The notes beneath the pieces are model-generated. The model made no database searches, had not been told where the DNA came from, and was given only the letters and a program-made list of their open reading frames with translations. A stretch of DNA of 64,000 nucleotides from CAYGDP01 sp964348665 (lineage in GTDB: Bacteria > Verrucomicrobiota > Verrucomicrobiia > Palsa-1439 > CAYGDP01): the NCBI GenBank assembly GCA_964348665.1, contig CAYGDP010000002.1:1-64000 (forward strand), read 5' to 3'. Both the position numbers and the translations under genes were made by a program. Of this stretch, positions 25,830-34,518 are shown one piece after another. Numbering within the stretch: position 1 is the stretch's first letter; the number at the start of each line of letters is the position of its first letter.

Positions 25830-26218
25830 AGGTTTTGGGGTTGCCACCGAAAAATTTTGCGCTCGGGTGCGTCGGCGCGGTTGTGGGCGGGATCGCGGGT
25901 GTTTTGCTCTTTTGGTTCCTTCTCCGCTACGGATTTTACGCAGTCGCGTTGCCCGGCGCATTTCTAGGAATTGGCGCGGGCACCTTGGTGAGACAGCGCT
26001 CATCCGGGTTCGCAATCGCTTGTGGTATCAGTGCGTTGCTCATCGGGTTGCTCGCCGAGTGGCGGTTTCATCCGTTTGTGACTGATCGCAGCTTGGATTA
26101 TTTCATCAGCAATTTACACCAGCTTACGCTGATCACGTGGATTCTGCTGGCGATTGGGGTGTTCGTCGCCTTCCGCGCATCGCTTCTCCGTGAGTCGGAC
26201 AATTCACCAACCAAGTAA
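25826..26218 (+). CDS. Small multi-pass membrane protein
   Basis: 130 residues from the ATG overlapping the preceding stop by 4 bp. Hydrophobic segments at about 11-33, 37-53, 61-78 and 101-118 predict four TM helices with glycine-rich packing (GAVVGGIAGVLL). No family is recognised. The operon position suggests a partner or accidental passenger of the oxidoreductase. It is convergent with asnB, 17 bp away. Confidence 0.7.
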   Translation: MKVLGLPPKNFALGCVGAVVGGIAGVLLFWFLLRYGFYAVALPGAFLGIGAGTLVRQRSSGFAIACGISALLIGLLAEWRFHPFVTDRSLDYFISNLHQLTLITWILLAIGVFVAFRASLLRESDNSPTK

Positions 26219-26235
26219 AGTTCAGCATACTTCGT

Positions 26236-28002
26236 TTACTGGCGGCGACGCCCTGTCGCGGCTTCATCCACGAATTGCTCGAACCATAATTCGAGACAAA
26301 CCTGCGTGTAGCGGCTGCGGTCAAATTCGCCACGGGCGGATTGCGGTGTTCCACGCCAGACATTTCGTTTCTGGAGCTTCCCAATCAAATCATCCGCCCA
26401 ACCTTTCAACTCGTTCTTGAGCCAATGCGTCACCGGCACGACCAATCCTTTCTTGTCCGTGCGATTGAGAATTTCATCGGGAACAATCCCACGCGCGGCT
26501 TCGTGGACGATCCATTTGGTCACGCCGTCGCGAATTTTGAATGCTGACGGCATCTGAAACGCCAGCTCCACGATCCGGTGGTCCAGAAACGGCGTGCGGT
26601 TTTCCAATCCGACGGCGGATGCCGCGCGGTCGTTCATCGTGATGAGCGACGGGAACTGCAAATGCAAATCGGCCACGCCCATTTGATTGATGAGGCTGCG
26701 CTGCGTCGCAAAAAGATCCGTTACACGTTGTTGCATCGCCCCGGTCGGCTCGCTGCGCCGAACCAGGTCCAGAAACCGCCTGGCCGGGTCGTCAAACTTT
26801 TGTCCCGTCCAAAAAAACTGCGCCAGCGGCAGATAATCCTTTACGAGTGGATGCGACGCATAATCATCGGGGTTCGGCGAGCGACCGAGCCGCGCTTCTT
26901 CCAGCATCAAAAAATAGCGCGCGTATCCCCCGAACAACTCGTCGCCGCCCTGTCCGCCAATCGTGACCGTAATATGCTGCCGGGCGCGTTCCGCCAGCAT
27001 GAACTCGCCAATGGGCGACATCGTTGCGATTGGTTGATCGAGATGCCAGAGAATTATGGGCAGCCGCACGCGAAAATCTTCCGGCGTCGGCTCAATGATA
27101 TGGACTTCAGCGCCAATATGTTTGGCGACGAGCTCCGCGTACCGAAATTCGTCATAGGCCGCGCCATACGGAAAGCGGCAGACGAAAACTTTCTGCGGAC
27201 GCGCCACACAACAGAGATAGCTCGAATCCAACCCGCCGCTCAAGAACGCGCCTAGCGGCACGTCACTGCGCAACCGGATCCGCACCGCGTCGTCCACCAG
27301 CGCGCGAAGCTTTTCGGCAACTTGCTCCGCCGACCATCCCCGCTCGTTCTCGTTGTGCTCGTCGCTTGGGATAATCCAGTATTGCCAAACCTTCAGAGTG
27401 GATCCCTCGTAGGTAAGCGCGTGCGCGGGCGGCAGTGATTCGATGCCGCGAAACATCGTTCGCGGCGCGTTGACCGTTTCCAGAATCCAAAACTCGTCGT
27501 CAAGCTGCGGCTGGGCGGGCATTTCCTTGAGCAAGCTTTTGATTTCGCTCGCAAACAAGAATCGTCCGTCGTGCCGCGCGTAGTAGAGCGGCTTTTCGCC
27601 GAGGCGATCTCGCGCCATGAAAAGCCGCTGGCGCTGCTCGTCCCAGACCGCGAACGCGAACATTCCGTTGAAATGCGCGAGGCAATCCGTCCCCCATTCC
27701 TCGTACGCGTGAACAATCACCTCGGTGTCGGTCTGCGTGTAGAATTCGTGTCCGCGCTGCTTCAGTTCCTCGCGCAGTTCGATGTAGTTGAAGATCTCGC
27801 CATTGAAAACGACCGCAACGGTTTTATCCTCGTTGAAAATCGGCTGTCGCCCTGTCGTGAGATCAATTACCGCCAGCCGACGCATCCCGAGGTGCATCGC
27901 CCCCGAATCAAAGTATCCCTCATCGTCGGGCCCGCGGTGAGTGAGCAGTTTGGTCATCTCCCGAACATCCCCAATTCCCCAGATGCCAGCGATGCCGCAC
28001 AT
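26236..28002 (-). CDS. asnB: Asparagine synthase (glutamine-hydrolysing)
   Basis: 588 residues. It begins MCGIAGIWG, with Cys2 as the N-terminal nucleophile of the class II glutaminase domain (about 1-200). The synthetase domain has the pyrophosphate loop LSGGLDSSYL and the later TVTIGGQGGDELFGGY. It makes asparagine from aspartate, glutamine and ATP, or transfers amide nitrogen to a sugar or peptide in cell-envelope pathways. A glycosyltransferase gene lies 66 bp upstream on the same strand, which favours an exopolysaccharide or envelope variant (inference). No leaderless box or strong Shine-Dalgarno is visible, consistent with read-through from upstream. Confidence 0.92.
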   Translation of the reverse strand: MCGIAGIWGIGDVREMTKLLTHRGPDDEGYFDSGAMHLGMRRLAVIDLTTGRQPIFNEDKTVAVVFNGEIFNYIELREELKQRGHEFYTQTDTEVIVHAYEEWGTDCLAHFNGMFAFAVWDEQRQRLFMARDRLGEKPLYYARHDGRFLFASEIKSLLKEMPAQPQLDDEFWILETVNAPRTMFRGIESLPPAHALTYEGSTLKVWQYWIIPSDEHNENERGWSAEQVAEKLRALVDDAVRIRLRSDVPLGAFLSGGLDSSYLCCVARPQKVFVCRFPYGAAYDEFRYAELVAKHIGAEVHIIEPTPEDFRVRLPIILWHLDQPIATMSPIGEFMLAERARQHITVTIGGQGGDELFGGYARYFLMLEEARLGRSPNPDDYASHPLVKDYLPLAQFFWTGQKFDDPARRFLDLVRRSEPTGAMQQRVTDLFATQRSLINQMGVADLHLQFPSLITMNDRAASAVGLENRTPFLDHRIVELAFQMPSAFKIRDGVTKWIVHEAARGIVPDEILNRTDKKGLVVPVTHWLKNELKGWADDLIGKLQKRNVWRGTPQSARGEFDRSRYTQVCLELWFEQFVDEAATGRRRQ

Positions 28003-28068
28003 GATTGGTGAAAACGTTGAATCGTTAAAAGGTTAAATCGTTGAATCGTTGCATTCGCGAGGTTGCGT

Positions 28069-28839
28069 TCATGCTCCCGCGCTCCGATGCTCCGCGGCCC
28101 GCACGCGGCTTTCGCGGCGCAGCTTTCTAAAATCCCACCAGGCGCGAGGCAGGTCGGGTAACGCGCGCAACGAAAACGCCAGCGGGTTTTGGATGAATGA
28201 TTCTCCTGCGTGGCGCGGATGAAACACAACAGGGATCTGAACGATGCGATAGCCTTTGGCTACCGCCGCCATCGAGAAGAGATGCTGGAAATACCGATAA
28301 CGACAGCGCAGCGAGAGCAAATCCGACAGCGCTTCGCGGCGACACGCGAAGAAATTGCTCTTGGCGTCGCGCAATCGCGTGCCAAAGGCAAAATTCAGAA
28401 ACGCGCTCAATGACTTCGAAAGGACCTTTCGCATCGGGCTTTGCTCGACCGTTTGCTCGCGGTATCCCTGACTCATGTCCGCCCCGCTCCGCGCCAGCTC
28501 GTCCAACAATCGCGGCACGTCGCTCGGCGCATATTGCAGGTCGGCGTCCATCACCACCACCACGCGTCCGCGCGCCGCGGCGCACCCGGTCGCCCATCCC
28601 TCCACCATGCCGCGATTCGTCTCGTGTCGCTGCGGCGCTAGTTGCGGATATTTTTTTGCGCACTCATCAAGGACTCGTTGCGTGTCGTCCCGGCTGGCAT
28701 CGTTGACCAGCACCGCTTCCCATCGTTCTGCTCGTCCTTGCATGGCTTCGGTCAGCCGCTCCATCAGCGTGGAAATATTGAGAGCCTCGTTGTAACAAGG
28801 CACGAGGATGCTTACGTCGAGTGTTTCAGCCGTACTCAC
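28069..28839 (-). CDS. Family 2 glycosyltransferase
   Basis: 256 residues from a GTG at 28839, so that the protein starts VSTAETLDVSILVPCYNEA, the normal GT2 N-terminus; a longer frame upstream adds residues without similarity. The nucleotide-sugar binding NDAS and the metal-binding DAD of VVVMDADLQY (98-100) are present. There are no TM helices, so it may be a dolichol- or polyprenyl-phosphate sugar transferase of the DPM1 type or a cytoplasmic GT2. It is transcribed toward asnB. A promoter with its -10 seven bases before the GTG supports the start. Confidence 0.9.
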   Translation of the reverse strand: MSTAETLDVSILVPCYNEALNISTLMERLTEAMQGRAERWEAVLVNDASRDDTQRVLDECAKKYPQLAPQRHETNRGMVEGWATGCAAARGRVVVVMDADLQYAPSDVPRLLDELARSGADMSQGYREQTVEQSPMRKVLSKSLSAFLNFAFGTRLRDAKSNFFACRREALSDLLSLRCRYRYFQHLFSMAAVAKGYRIVQIPVVFHPRHAGESFIQNPLAFSLRALPDLPRAWWDFRKLRRESRVRAAEHRSAGA

Positions 28840-28846
28840 GCCGCGC

Positions 28847-28875
28847 AAGATAGCCGCCACCGCTCCCGAAGTCAA
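28847..28875 (-). promoter_or_regulatory. Leaderless-type promoter of the GT2 gene
   Basis: Minus strand: TTGACT, 17-bp spacer, TATCTT, then 7 nt to the GTG. It lies back to back with the promoter of the HEAT-repeat gene at 28886-28913. Confidence 0.6.
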
Positions 28876-28885
28876 AAGACAAAGC

Positions 28886-28913
28886 TTGCGGACTGGCGCA
28901 GGATGGTTAGAGT
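28886..28913 (+). promoter_or_regulatory. Leaderless-type promoter of the HEAT-repeat gene
   Basis: TTGCGG, 16-bp spacer, TAGAGT, then 7 nt to the GTG at 28921. There is no Shine-Dalgarno. Confidence 0.45.
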
Positions 28914-28920
28914 GAAGGGC

Positions 28921-29556
28921 GTGAACGGAAAGAAATTGATCGGCACCGTTGCGGTCGCATGGCTGGTTTTTGCCGGTCCGATGGCCTGGGCGCAAAAGAA
29001 AGCTGAAGCCGAAGACCCGCGCGTGGCTTCCGCCGCGCGAAAACTCAAAGACGGTTTCCCGGAAGTGCGCGCGCAGGGCATTGTCACACTCGGCGAGCTG
29101 GGCGCCAGGCACTACACCAAGCAAATTGCCGCCTTGGTCAAAGGCGATCCCGACGCCCAAGTCCGGTTCTACGGCATCGAAACCCTCGTCAAGTTCGACG
29201 CGAAGGAATGCGCGCCGGACATTGCCGAGTTGCTCAAAGACCGCGTCCAGGCCGGCGTTCGTGTCAAAGCCGCCGATGCAGTCGGCAGGTTCGCCGCCAA
29301 AGGGTACGACCCCAACATCGCCAAACTACTCCAGCACAACGACGCCATGGTCCGCGGTCGGCTCGTCCAGGCATTCGGACGGGCGGAAGCGAAAGCGTAC
29401 GCGAAAGACATCGCTCCTCTCGCTGGCGATTCGCAGCGCTGCACTCTCTACGACGAAAAAATCCGCGAGTTCCGCAATGTCACCACCGTCGGCAAGACGG
29501 CAAAGCAGGTCTTGAGCGATTGGGGGATGAGCGCCGATCAGTTTAAGAAGAAATAG
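28921..29556 (+). CDS. Secreted HEAT-repeat protein
   Basis: 211 residues from a GTG at 28921, giving a clean signal peptide (KKLIGTVAVAWLVFAGPMAWA). An ATG at 28903 would add six residues but falls inside the -35/-10 region. The mature protein is a run of HEAT-like helical repeats (QGIVTLGELGARHYTKQIAALVKG, then VRFYGIETLVKFDAKECAPDIAELLKD and following units, described in overlapping parts), a scaffold for protein binding. Such repeat proteins are abundant in Planctomycetota and Verrucomicrobiota secretomes. It is divergent from the GT2 gene and convergent with the zinc-ribbon membrane gene. Partner unknown. Confidence 0.82.
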   Translation: MNGKKLIGTVAVAWLVFAGPMAWAQKKAEAEDPRVASAARKLKDGFPEVRAQGIVTLGELGARHYTKQIAALVKGDPDAQVRFYGIETLVKFDAKECAPDIAELLKDRVQAGVRVKAADAVGRFAAKGYDPNIAKLLQHNDAMVRGRLVQAFGRAEAKAYAKDIAPLAGDSQRCTLYDEKIREFRNVTTVGKTAKQVLSDWGMSADQFKKK

Positions 29557-29563
29557 TTTCTCT

Positions 29564-30457
29564 CTACCAGTCGAGCTTATGTTGGTAAAAACGATAGAGC
29601 AAGCCAAGTAACCGCATGTCCACCATTATCATATAGAGAGCGAGTAAATGAATGGCAAGGTACGTTAGGACTGGATGAAAATGTGTGCTTGCGTAGATGC
29701 CACCGGCGACAAGGACGCCGACGGCCGCTGCCAAAAACGCACAAACCACCGTGTAAGGACCCCACACGCGCAACATGGAAGACACAACTATCGTGGGGTT
29801 CGCTGCCCCGAAGCGACCCTGAATCGCCACGGCTAATAACGCCATCGGAAAATACACGATACCTGCCAGTCCCCACGCCACCGTGCGCCAGATGCCGAGT
29901 GTCTCTGGCCAACCAATAGTCTCCCACGTCTCCAACACAATCCAAGAAATAATCATTGGCACGGCGCTGATGAATGCAACTCCCAAAAACAATAGCGCTG
30001 ACCTGGCTACTGTCTCCCAAAAATCGTCCTCCAAGCCGGGCATGTCCGGCGGCTCTTCCTTCCCAACTGCTGTCGCATCAATCACCTCGAACATATATGC
30101 CATCACATAACCAACCATGGGAAACCAGACGACAGGCGCGGCCCAAAACAGACACGCCCCGATCATCACGCTCGACCCAACCAACACCGTTGCGATTCCC
30201 AACACCAAACTCCCCGCTCCTTTGAGTGGATAGGCGAACGCGTCCGCCAGCATCGCCACGTAATTTGCCGGCTTCGTCGGCGGTGCGGCAACCGAAATGG
30301 ATTTTTCTCTGACGATTGTCTCTCCGCATTCGGGACAAATGATATTCCCTTCACTGGTCTCCGCGATTTTATTACGATCGTCCTCGTGGATCACGTGCCC
30401 GCAACTGTCGTTGCCGCAAATCCAAACTTTTTCCTGTGGCAATCCCATTCTTCCCAT
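29564..30457 (-). CDS. Zinc-ribbon multi-pass membrane protein, paralog of the upstream gene
   Basis: About 297 residues; the exact start is uncertain (GTG 30493, ATG 30457 or ATG 30448). The N-terminus has a zinc-ribbon pattern (WICGNDSCGHVI ... IICPECGE) followed by six or so TM helices. The membrane part matches the next gene upstream (YFPMALLAVA / YFPMALLGVA and MVDMRLLGLLYRFYQHKLDW / MVNMRLLGLLYRSHKDRLAW), so the two are tandem paralogs. The helical region resembles DUF4013-type membrane proteins. Function is unknown. The cytoplasmic zinc ribbon could bind protein or nucleic acid. The gap to the upstream paralog is 54 bp. Confidence 0.78.
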   Translation of the reverse strand: MGRMGLPQEKVWICGNDSCGHVIHEDDRNKIAETSEGNIICPECGETIVREKSISVAAPPTKPANYVAMLADAFAYPLKGAGSLVLGIATVLVGSSVMIGACLFWAAPVVWFPMVGYVMAYMFEVIDATAVGKEEPPDMPGLEDDFWETVARSALLFLGVAFISAVPMIISWIVLETWETIGWPETLGIWRTVAWGLAGIVYFPMALLAVAIQGRFGAANPTIVVSSMLRVWGPYTVVCAFLAAAVGVLVAGGIYASTHFHPVLTYLAIHLLALYMIMVDMRLLGLLYRFYQHKLDW

Positions 30458-30511
30458 TCGACATCTCTGCGGAGGTTTTGTCACTCTCCCCACTATCCGC
30501 TTCTTCCATGT

Positions 30512-31597
30512 TCAAAACCACGCCAGCCGATCTTTATGGCTTCGATACAATAGTCCAAGCAGGCGCATATTGACCATCAACATATAAAGCGAGACGCCCT
30601 CGGAGATGACCGCGGCGACGAGCCACGGCAACAGCAGCGAGAGCGCGATCTGGATACAGGCGAGCGACACCACCACCACCGCCAGAAATCCGCAGCAGCT
30701 CAAATAGGGCACCAACACGCGTTTGATGGAGGGGATCACTAGAAACGGGCTCATGCCGTTCAAGTTGTCAAACAATGCCACGCCCAGCAGCGCCATCGGA
30801 AAATAGAATATCCCGCCCAAACCCAACAAACCCGCCGCGCCAACCGAGATCAAAAATGCCCCGGAGAAAGTATCCTCCATCAGATAGCCGCCGATCAATG
30901 TCGCGATCACCGGCGAAAAACACAACAGCGTGGTCACCAAAAATAACAGGAACGGCCGCAAGATGCTGTCCCACCAATCCGTGAATTCCGGGAAATCGGG
31001 AGGCGCGTCTTTCCCGTTGATGGTCGCCAAAACCACATCGAACATGTATGCCGTCAGATATCCCTGCACAAAAAGAACCGCTGTGCCCCCGAAAAAAAGC
31101 GCTAAGGGCGCAACGGCCATCACCGCCCCAAACAAAACCGTGCCAATCCCCAAAATCCACAGGCCACCCCCCAACACTGGATACCCAAACGCCTCTAGCA
31201 GCGATTCCGTGAACGATCGCTCGTCGCTGCGCGCGACTTCCTGCACATCGATGCGCCTCACAGGCGCGCCGCATTGCGGACAAATCTCCGCCGGCGCCCC
31301 ATCCAAAATGACACGCTTGATCTCACGGTCGCGCGATAAAAATCCGCACTGTTCGTTCTGACATAGCCACTGGGGCTCGCCATCGGAAATCTTCCCCAAC
31401 GAAGGTCCTAACTGTGTGACGAGCGGCCTCGCCGGCAGCGGCGCGGCAACGGGCGCAAACGATTGTTTTGCCGCCGCATCCGCACAAGGCAAACAGAGAA
31501 AGCTACCGTCCTCGTTGCGTTGCGCAGGATCTCCCTCGTGGATTTCGGCTCCGCACCGACAAAACCAGACCCGTCCCGGCGATGGTTCGTGTTCCAT
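30512..31597 (-). CDS. Double zinc-ribbon multi-pass membrane protein, paralog of the downstream gene
   Basis: 361 residues. Two Cys4 zinc ribbons are visible before the membrane part: WFCRCGAEI ... FLCLPCAD (about 11-38) and WLCQNEQCGF ... EICPQCGAPV (about 77-111). Roughly six TM helices follow. A Shine-Dalgarno GGAGGA lies 5 nt before the ATG, and the gene begins 15 bp after the mutS stop, so it is probably in the mutS operon. Its downstream neighbour lost or never had the first ribbon. Function is unknown. Confidence 0.8.
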   Translation of the reverse strand: MEHEPSPGRVWFCRCGAEIHEGDPAQRNEDGSFLCLPCADAAAKQSFAPVAAPLPARPLVTQLGPSLGKISDGEPQWLCQNEQCGFLSRDREIKRVILDGAPAEICPQCGAPVRRIDVQEVARSDERSFTESLLEAFGYPVLGGGLWILGIGTVLFGAVMAVAPLALFFGGTAVLFVQGYLTAYMFDVVLATINGKDAPPDFPEFTDWWDSILRPFLLFLVTTLLCFSPVIATLIGGYLMEDTFSGAFLISVGAAGLLGLGGIFYFPMALLGVALFDNLNGMSPFLVIPSIKRVLVPYLSCCGFLAVVVVSLACIQIALSLLLPWLVAAVISEGVSLYMLMVNMRLLGLLYRSHKDRLAWF

Positions 31598-31612
31598 GAT
31601 TCCTCCGCTCGA

Positions 31613-34147
31613 TTACGATCCAAATAAATCCCGCGCTCCCGTCTCGCGAGCCACCCTTTTTGCGCCGCGTCGATCACCCTTCGCGCGCCGTCTCGCGGCA
31701 GCGATTGCGGGCTGACCTTCGGGTGTGAGTTCGTTTTCTTCGAGATTTTGCAAGATTTCTTTGGCCCGCTCCAACACGGTCTTGGGCAAACCCGCAAGGC
31801 GCGCGACCTGGATGCCATAACTTTGATCGGCGCTGCCTGCAACCACTTTGCGCAGAAAAATAACCTGGTCGTTCCATTCGCGCACCGCAACGTTATAGTT
31901 CTTGACGCCCGCGCACGTTTTCGCAAGATCCACTAACTCGTGATAATGGGTGGCAAAAAGTGTTTTGCTTCCAACAATATTGTGCAGATGCTCGGCCACC
32001 GCCCACGCAATCGAGAGACCATCGAACGTGCTGGTGCCACGCCCGATCTCGTCGAGTATCACCAGGCTCTTGGCCGTCGCATTGTTGAGGATGTTCGCCG
32101 TTTCGTTCATCTCCACCATGAACGTGCTTTGGCCGCGGGTCAGGTCGTCCGCTGCGCCCACTCGCGTGAAGATGCGGTCCACGACGCCGACTGTCGCGCG
32201 CGCGGCAGGGATGTAACTTCCCGTTTGCGCCATCAATACCAACAACGCCACCTGCCGGATATACGTGCTCTTGCCGGCCATATTCGGACCCGTAATGATG
32301 AGCACGCGGTTTTCCGCATTGAGTTGAGTGTCATTCGGCACAAATCGTTCTTCCGTCATTAATTGTTCAAGGACGGGATGCCGTCCATCGGTGACGGCGA
32401 TCGAATGATCATCGCCGATTTCCGGGCGGCAATAGTTCTGATGGCGCGCCAGTTCGGCAAATCCTGCTAATGCATCGAGCTGCGCCAGCGCAATCGCCGT
32501 CGTCTGAATCGCCGCAGTGTGTTCGAGTACACGGGCGCGGACTTGCTGAAAGAGTTCCAATTCGAGCTTTCCCGCTTTTTCATCAGCTCCCAGGATTTTG
32601 GATTCCATTTCCTTAAGTTCCGGCGTGATGAATCGTTCTCCACCGGCGACCGTTTGTTTACGATGATAATCGGCAGGAACTTTCGGGAGGTTCGGCTTGG
32701 TCACCTCGATGTAGTAGCCGAAGACGTTGTTGAAACGGACCTTGAGAGACGCGATGCCGGTGCGTTCGATTTCTTTCTGCTGCAACTGCGCAATCCATTC
32801 CTTGCCTTCCCGCGAAGCGCGCTGAAGTTCATCAAGGTGCAAATCGAATCCGTCGCGGATTAACCCTCCCTCGGTCAGCGCCAGCGGCGGCGCATCCACA
32901 ATGGCGCGACCAATCAAATCACAAACTTCGGGGAGCTCGGTGATTTGTGCCGCTAGATGCGCAAGCAGCCCGGAAGGTTGTTTGGGAATTAAACCTCCCC
33001 GCTCCACTGTACTCTTGAGAGCGGGCAATACCCCCAGCGACTCTTTCAACGCCACGAGGTCTCGGGCGTTGCCAGAGCCGACCGTGAGACGCGCCAGAGT
33101 CCGCTCAAGGTCACGCACTCCGCGAAGTTGTTCTCGGAAATCCTCCAGACTCTCCGTATTTTCGAGGAACGCGGCAACAACTTCCTGTCGAGCGCGTATT
33201 GCCGCCACGTTCCGCAGCGGCCGTGTAATCCATTCGCGCAATAACCGCGCCCCCATCGCCGTTGCCGTCCTGTCCATCGCCCCCAACAACGTCGCGCGCC
33301 GGTCAGAACTGCGCGAGGATTCGACGAGATCGAGATTGCGCTGGCTGACTTCGTCGAGCATGAGATAGTCGTTCGACGAATAAACTGTCAACCTCGTCAC
33401 ATGGGAGACATTGCGGCGCAGCGACGTCTGTAAATAGTGAAGCGCCGCTCCCGCCGCGCCGACACCCACCGTCAGTCCTGCGCACCCGAAGCCGTCGAGC
33501 GATTGCGTTTTGAAATGATCGCGGAGCGCGAAGACCGCCGTTTGGCCGTCGAAGATCCAATCTTCGACCGGCGTCAGCGCCGGAACTTCCGCGCACAGCT
33601 GCGCGAGTAGTTCATCCCGCCGGAGCGATGGCACGAGTATTTCGGAAGGCAGCGTGCGGGTGATTTCGCCGGCAAGCGCGGCCGCTGTGGCAATTTCAGT
33701 GACTTTGAAATCTCCAGTCGTCAAGTCCAGGAGCGCGAACCCGAAACGTTTCCCATCATGAGCAATAGCGGCGAGATAGTTGTTGCGCGTCGCGTCCAGC
33801 ATTCGCGCGTCGAAATGCGCGCCGGGCGAGAGGATTTGTGTCACGTCGCGTTTGACCAATTTCCCCGGCCTGGCTTCTTCCAGCTGATCGCAAATGGCGA
33901 TTTTCTTTCCCGCCCGCAGGAGTTTGCCGATGTAACTCTCGGCCGCATGATGCGGAATACCGCACATCGGCACGGTGTTGCGCTGCGTAAGTGCGAGGTT
34001 GAGAATTTGCGCGGCAAGTTTGGCATCTTCGAAAAACATTTCGTAGAAATCGCCGAGCCGAAACAGCAGAATCGCGTCCGCGGGGATCTCGCGTTTCACG
34101 CGCCGATACTGCTGCATCATCGGGGTAAGTTCTTCGGTCTTCGACAT
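31613..34147 (-). CDS. mutS: DNA mismatch repair protein MutS
   Basis: 844 residues from the ATG at 34147 (MSKTEELTPMMQQY). The mismatch-reading Phe-x-Glu is in GDFYEMFFED (F34-Y35-E36). Connector and lever domains follow, then the ABC ATPase with Walker A GPNMAGKST (620-628), the TRGQSTFMVEM loop, Walker B LVILDE (695-700) and FATHYHEL. MutS recognises mispairs and recruits MutL; length and motifs indicate a true MutS1. A longer upstream frame is not used because a perfect TATAAT lies 10 nt before this ATG. The promoter is divergent from the Sm-like gene. Confidence 0.96.
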   Translation of the reverse strand: MSKTEELTPMMQQYRRVKREIPADAILLFRLGDFYEMFFEDAKLAAQILNLALTQRNTVPMCGIPHHAAESYIGKLLRAGKKIAICDQLEEARPGKLVKRDVTQILSPGAHFDARMLDATRNNYLAAIAHDGKRFGFALLDLTTGDFKVTEIATAAALAGEITRTLPSEILVPSLRRDELLAQLCAEVPALTPVEDWIFDGQTAVFALRDHFKTQSLDGFGCAGLTVGVGAAGAALHYLQTSLRRNVSHVTRLTVYSSNDYLMLDEVSQRNLDLVESSRSSDRRATLLGAMDRTATAMGARLLREWITRPLRNVAAIRARQEVVAAFLENTESLEDFREQLRGVRDLERTLARLTVGSGNARDLVALKESLGVLPALKSTVERGGLIPKQPSGLLAHLAAQITELPEVCDLIGRAIVDAPPLALTEGGLIRDGFDLHLDELQRASREGKEWIAQLQQKEIERTGIASLKVRFNNVFGYYIEVTKPNLPKVPADYHRKQTVAGGERFITPELKEMESKILGADEKAGKLELELFQQVRARVLEHTAAIQTTAIALAQLDALAGFAELARHQNYCRPEIGDDHSIAVTDGRHPVLEQLMTEERFVPNDTQLNAENRVLIITGPNMAGKSTYIRQVALLVLMAQTGSYIPAARATVGVVDRIFTRVGAADDLTRGQSTFMVEMNETANILNNATAKSLVILDEIGRGTSTFDGLSIAWAVAEHLHNIVGSKTLFATHYHELVDLAKTCAGVKNYNVAVREWNDQVIFLRKVVAGSADQSYGIQVARLAGLPKTVLERAKEILQNLEENELTPEGQPAIAAARRRAKGDRRGAKRVARETGARDLFGS

Positions 34148-34157
34148 TGCAATAATT

Positions 34158-34163
34158 ATTATA
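34158..34163 (-). promoter_or_regulatory. -10 box of mutS
   Basis: Minus strand TATAAT, 10 nt before the ATG; no convincing -35 at the normal distance. There is no Shine-Dalgarno, so initiation may be leaderless or nearly so. Confidence 0.45.
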
Positions 34164-34195
34164 GTGGCACGGCGCGTACCAGCGAGATATTTTTC

Positions 34196-34224
34196 TTGAG
34201 CGGCTGCCGCCTCCGCGCTACAAA
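34196..34224 (+). promoter_or_regulatory. Leaderless-type promoter of the Sm-like gene and thrB
   Basis: TTGAGC, 17-bp spacer, TACAAA, then 11 nt to the ATG at 34236. It is divergent from the mutS -10 box. Confidence 0.45.
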
Positions 34225-34235
34225 GCTCGTTCGCC

Positions 34236-34511
34236 ATGAGTGGGCAACCGTTGGATGAATTTCTGAACGCCGTGATTGTGTTGGATTCCCGCGCGCCCTA
34301 TGTCTATATCGGTACTTTGGAAAGTTACGACGATATGTTCGTCACCCTCAAAGACGCCTCGGTGCATGACTGCGCCGAAAGCCCGATCACGCGTGAGCAA
34401 CATGTCGCGGAGGTGCGTCGATTCGGCCTCCGCGTGTCGCGCAAGTACGTGAAAATCAAATTCTCTGACATCGTCGGTATCTCCCGTCTCGACGATGTCG
34501 TGGTGGATTGA
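34236..34511 (+). CDS. Small Sm-like (LSm) domain protein
   Basis: 91 residues. The pattern fits an Sm fold: a short helix (PLDEFLNAV), then strands VIVLDSRAPYVYIGTLESYDD, an FVTLKDASVHD segment, a charged loop and VSRKYVKIKFSDIVGISRLDD. Sm-like proteins form rings that bind RNA; E. coli Hfq is the classic bacterial member, but this protein lacks the Hfq KHA signature and looks more like eukaryotic or archaeal LSm. It is encoded 7 bp upstream of thrB and divergent from mutS. An RNA-binding role is inferred from the fold only. Confidence 0.7.
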   Translation: MSGQPLDEFLNAVIVLDSRAPYVYIGTLESYDDMFVTLKDASVHDCAESPITREQHVAEVRRFGLRVSRKYVKIKFSDIVGISRLDDVVVD

Positions 34512-34518
34512 CCCCACG

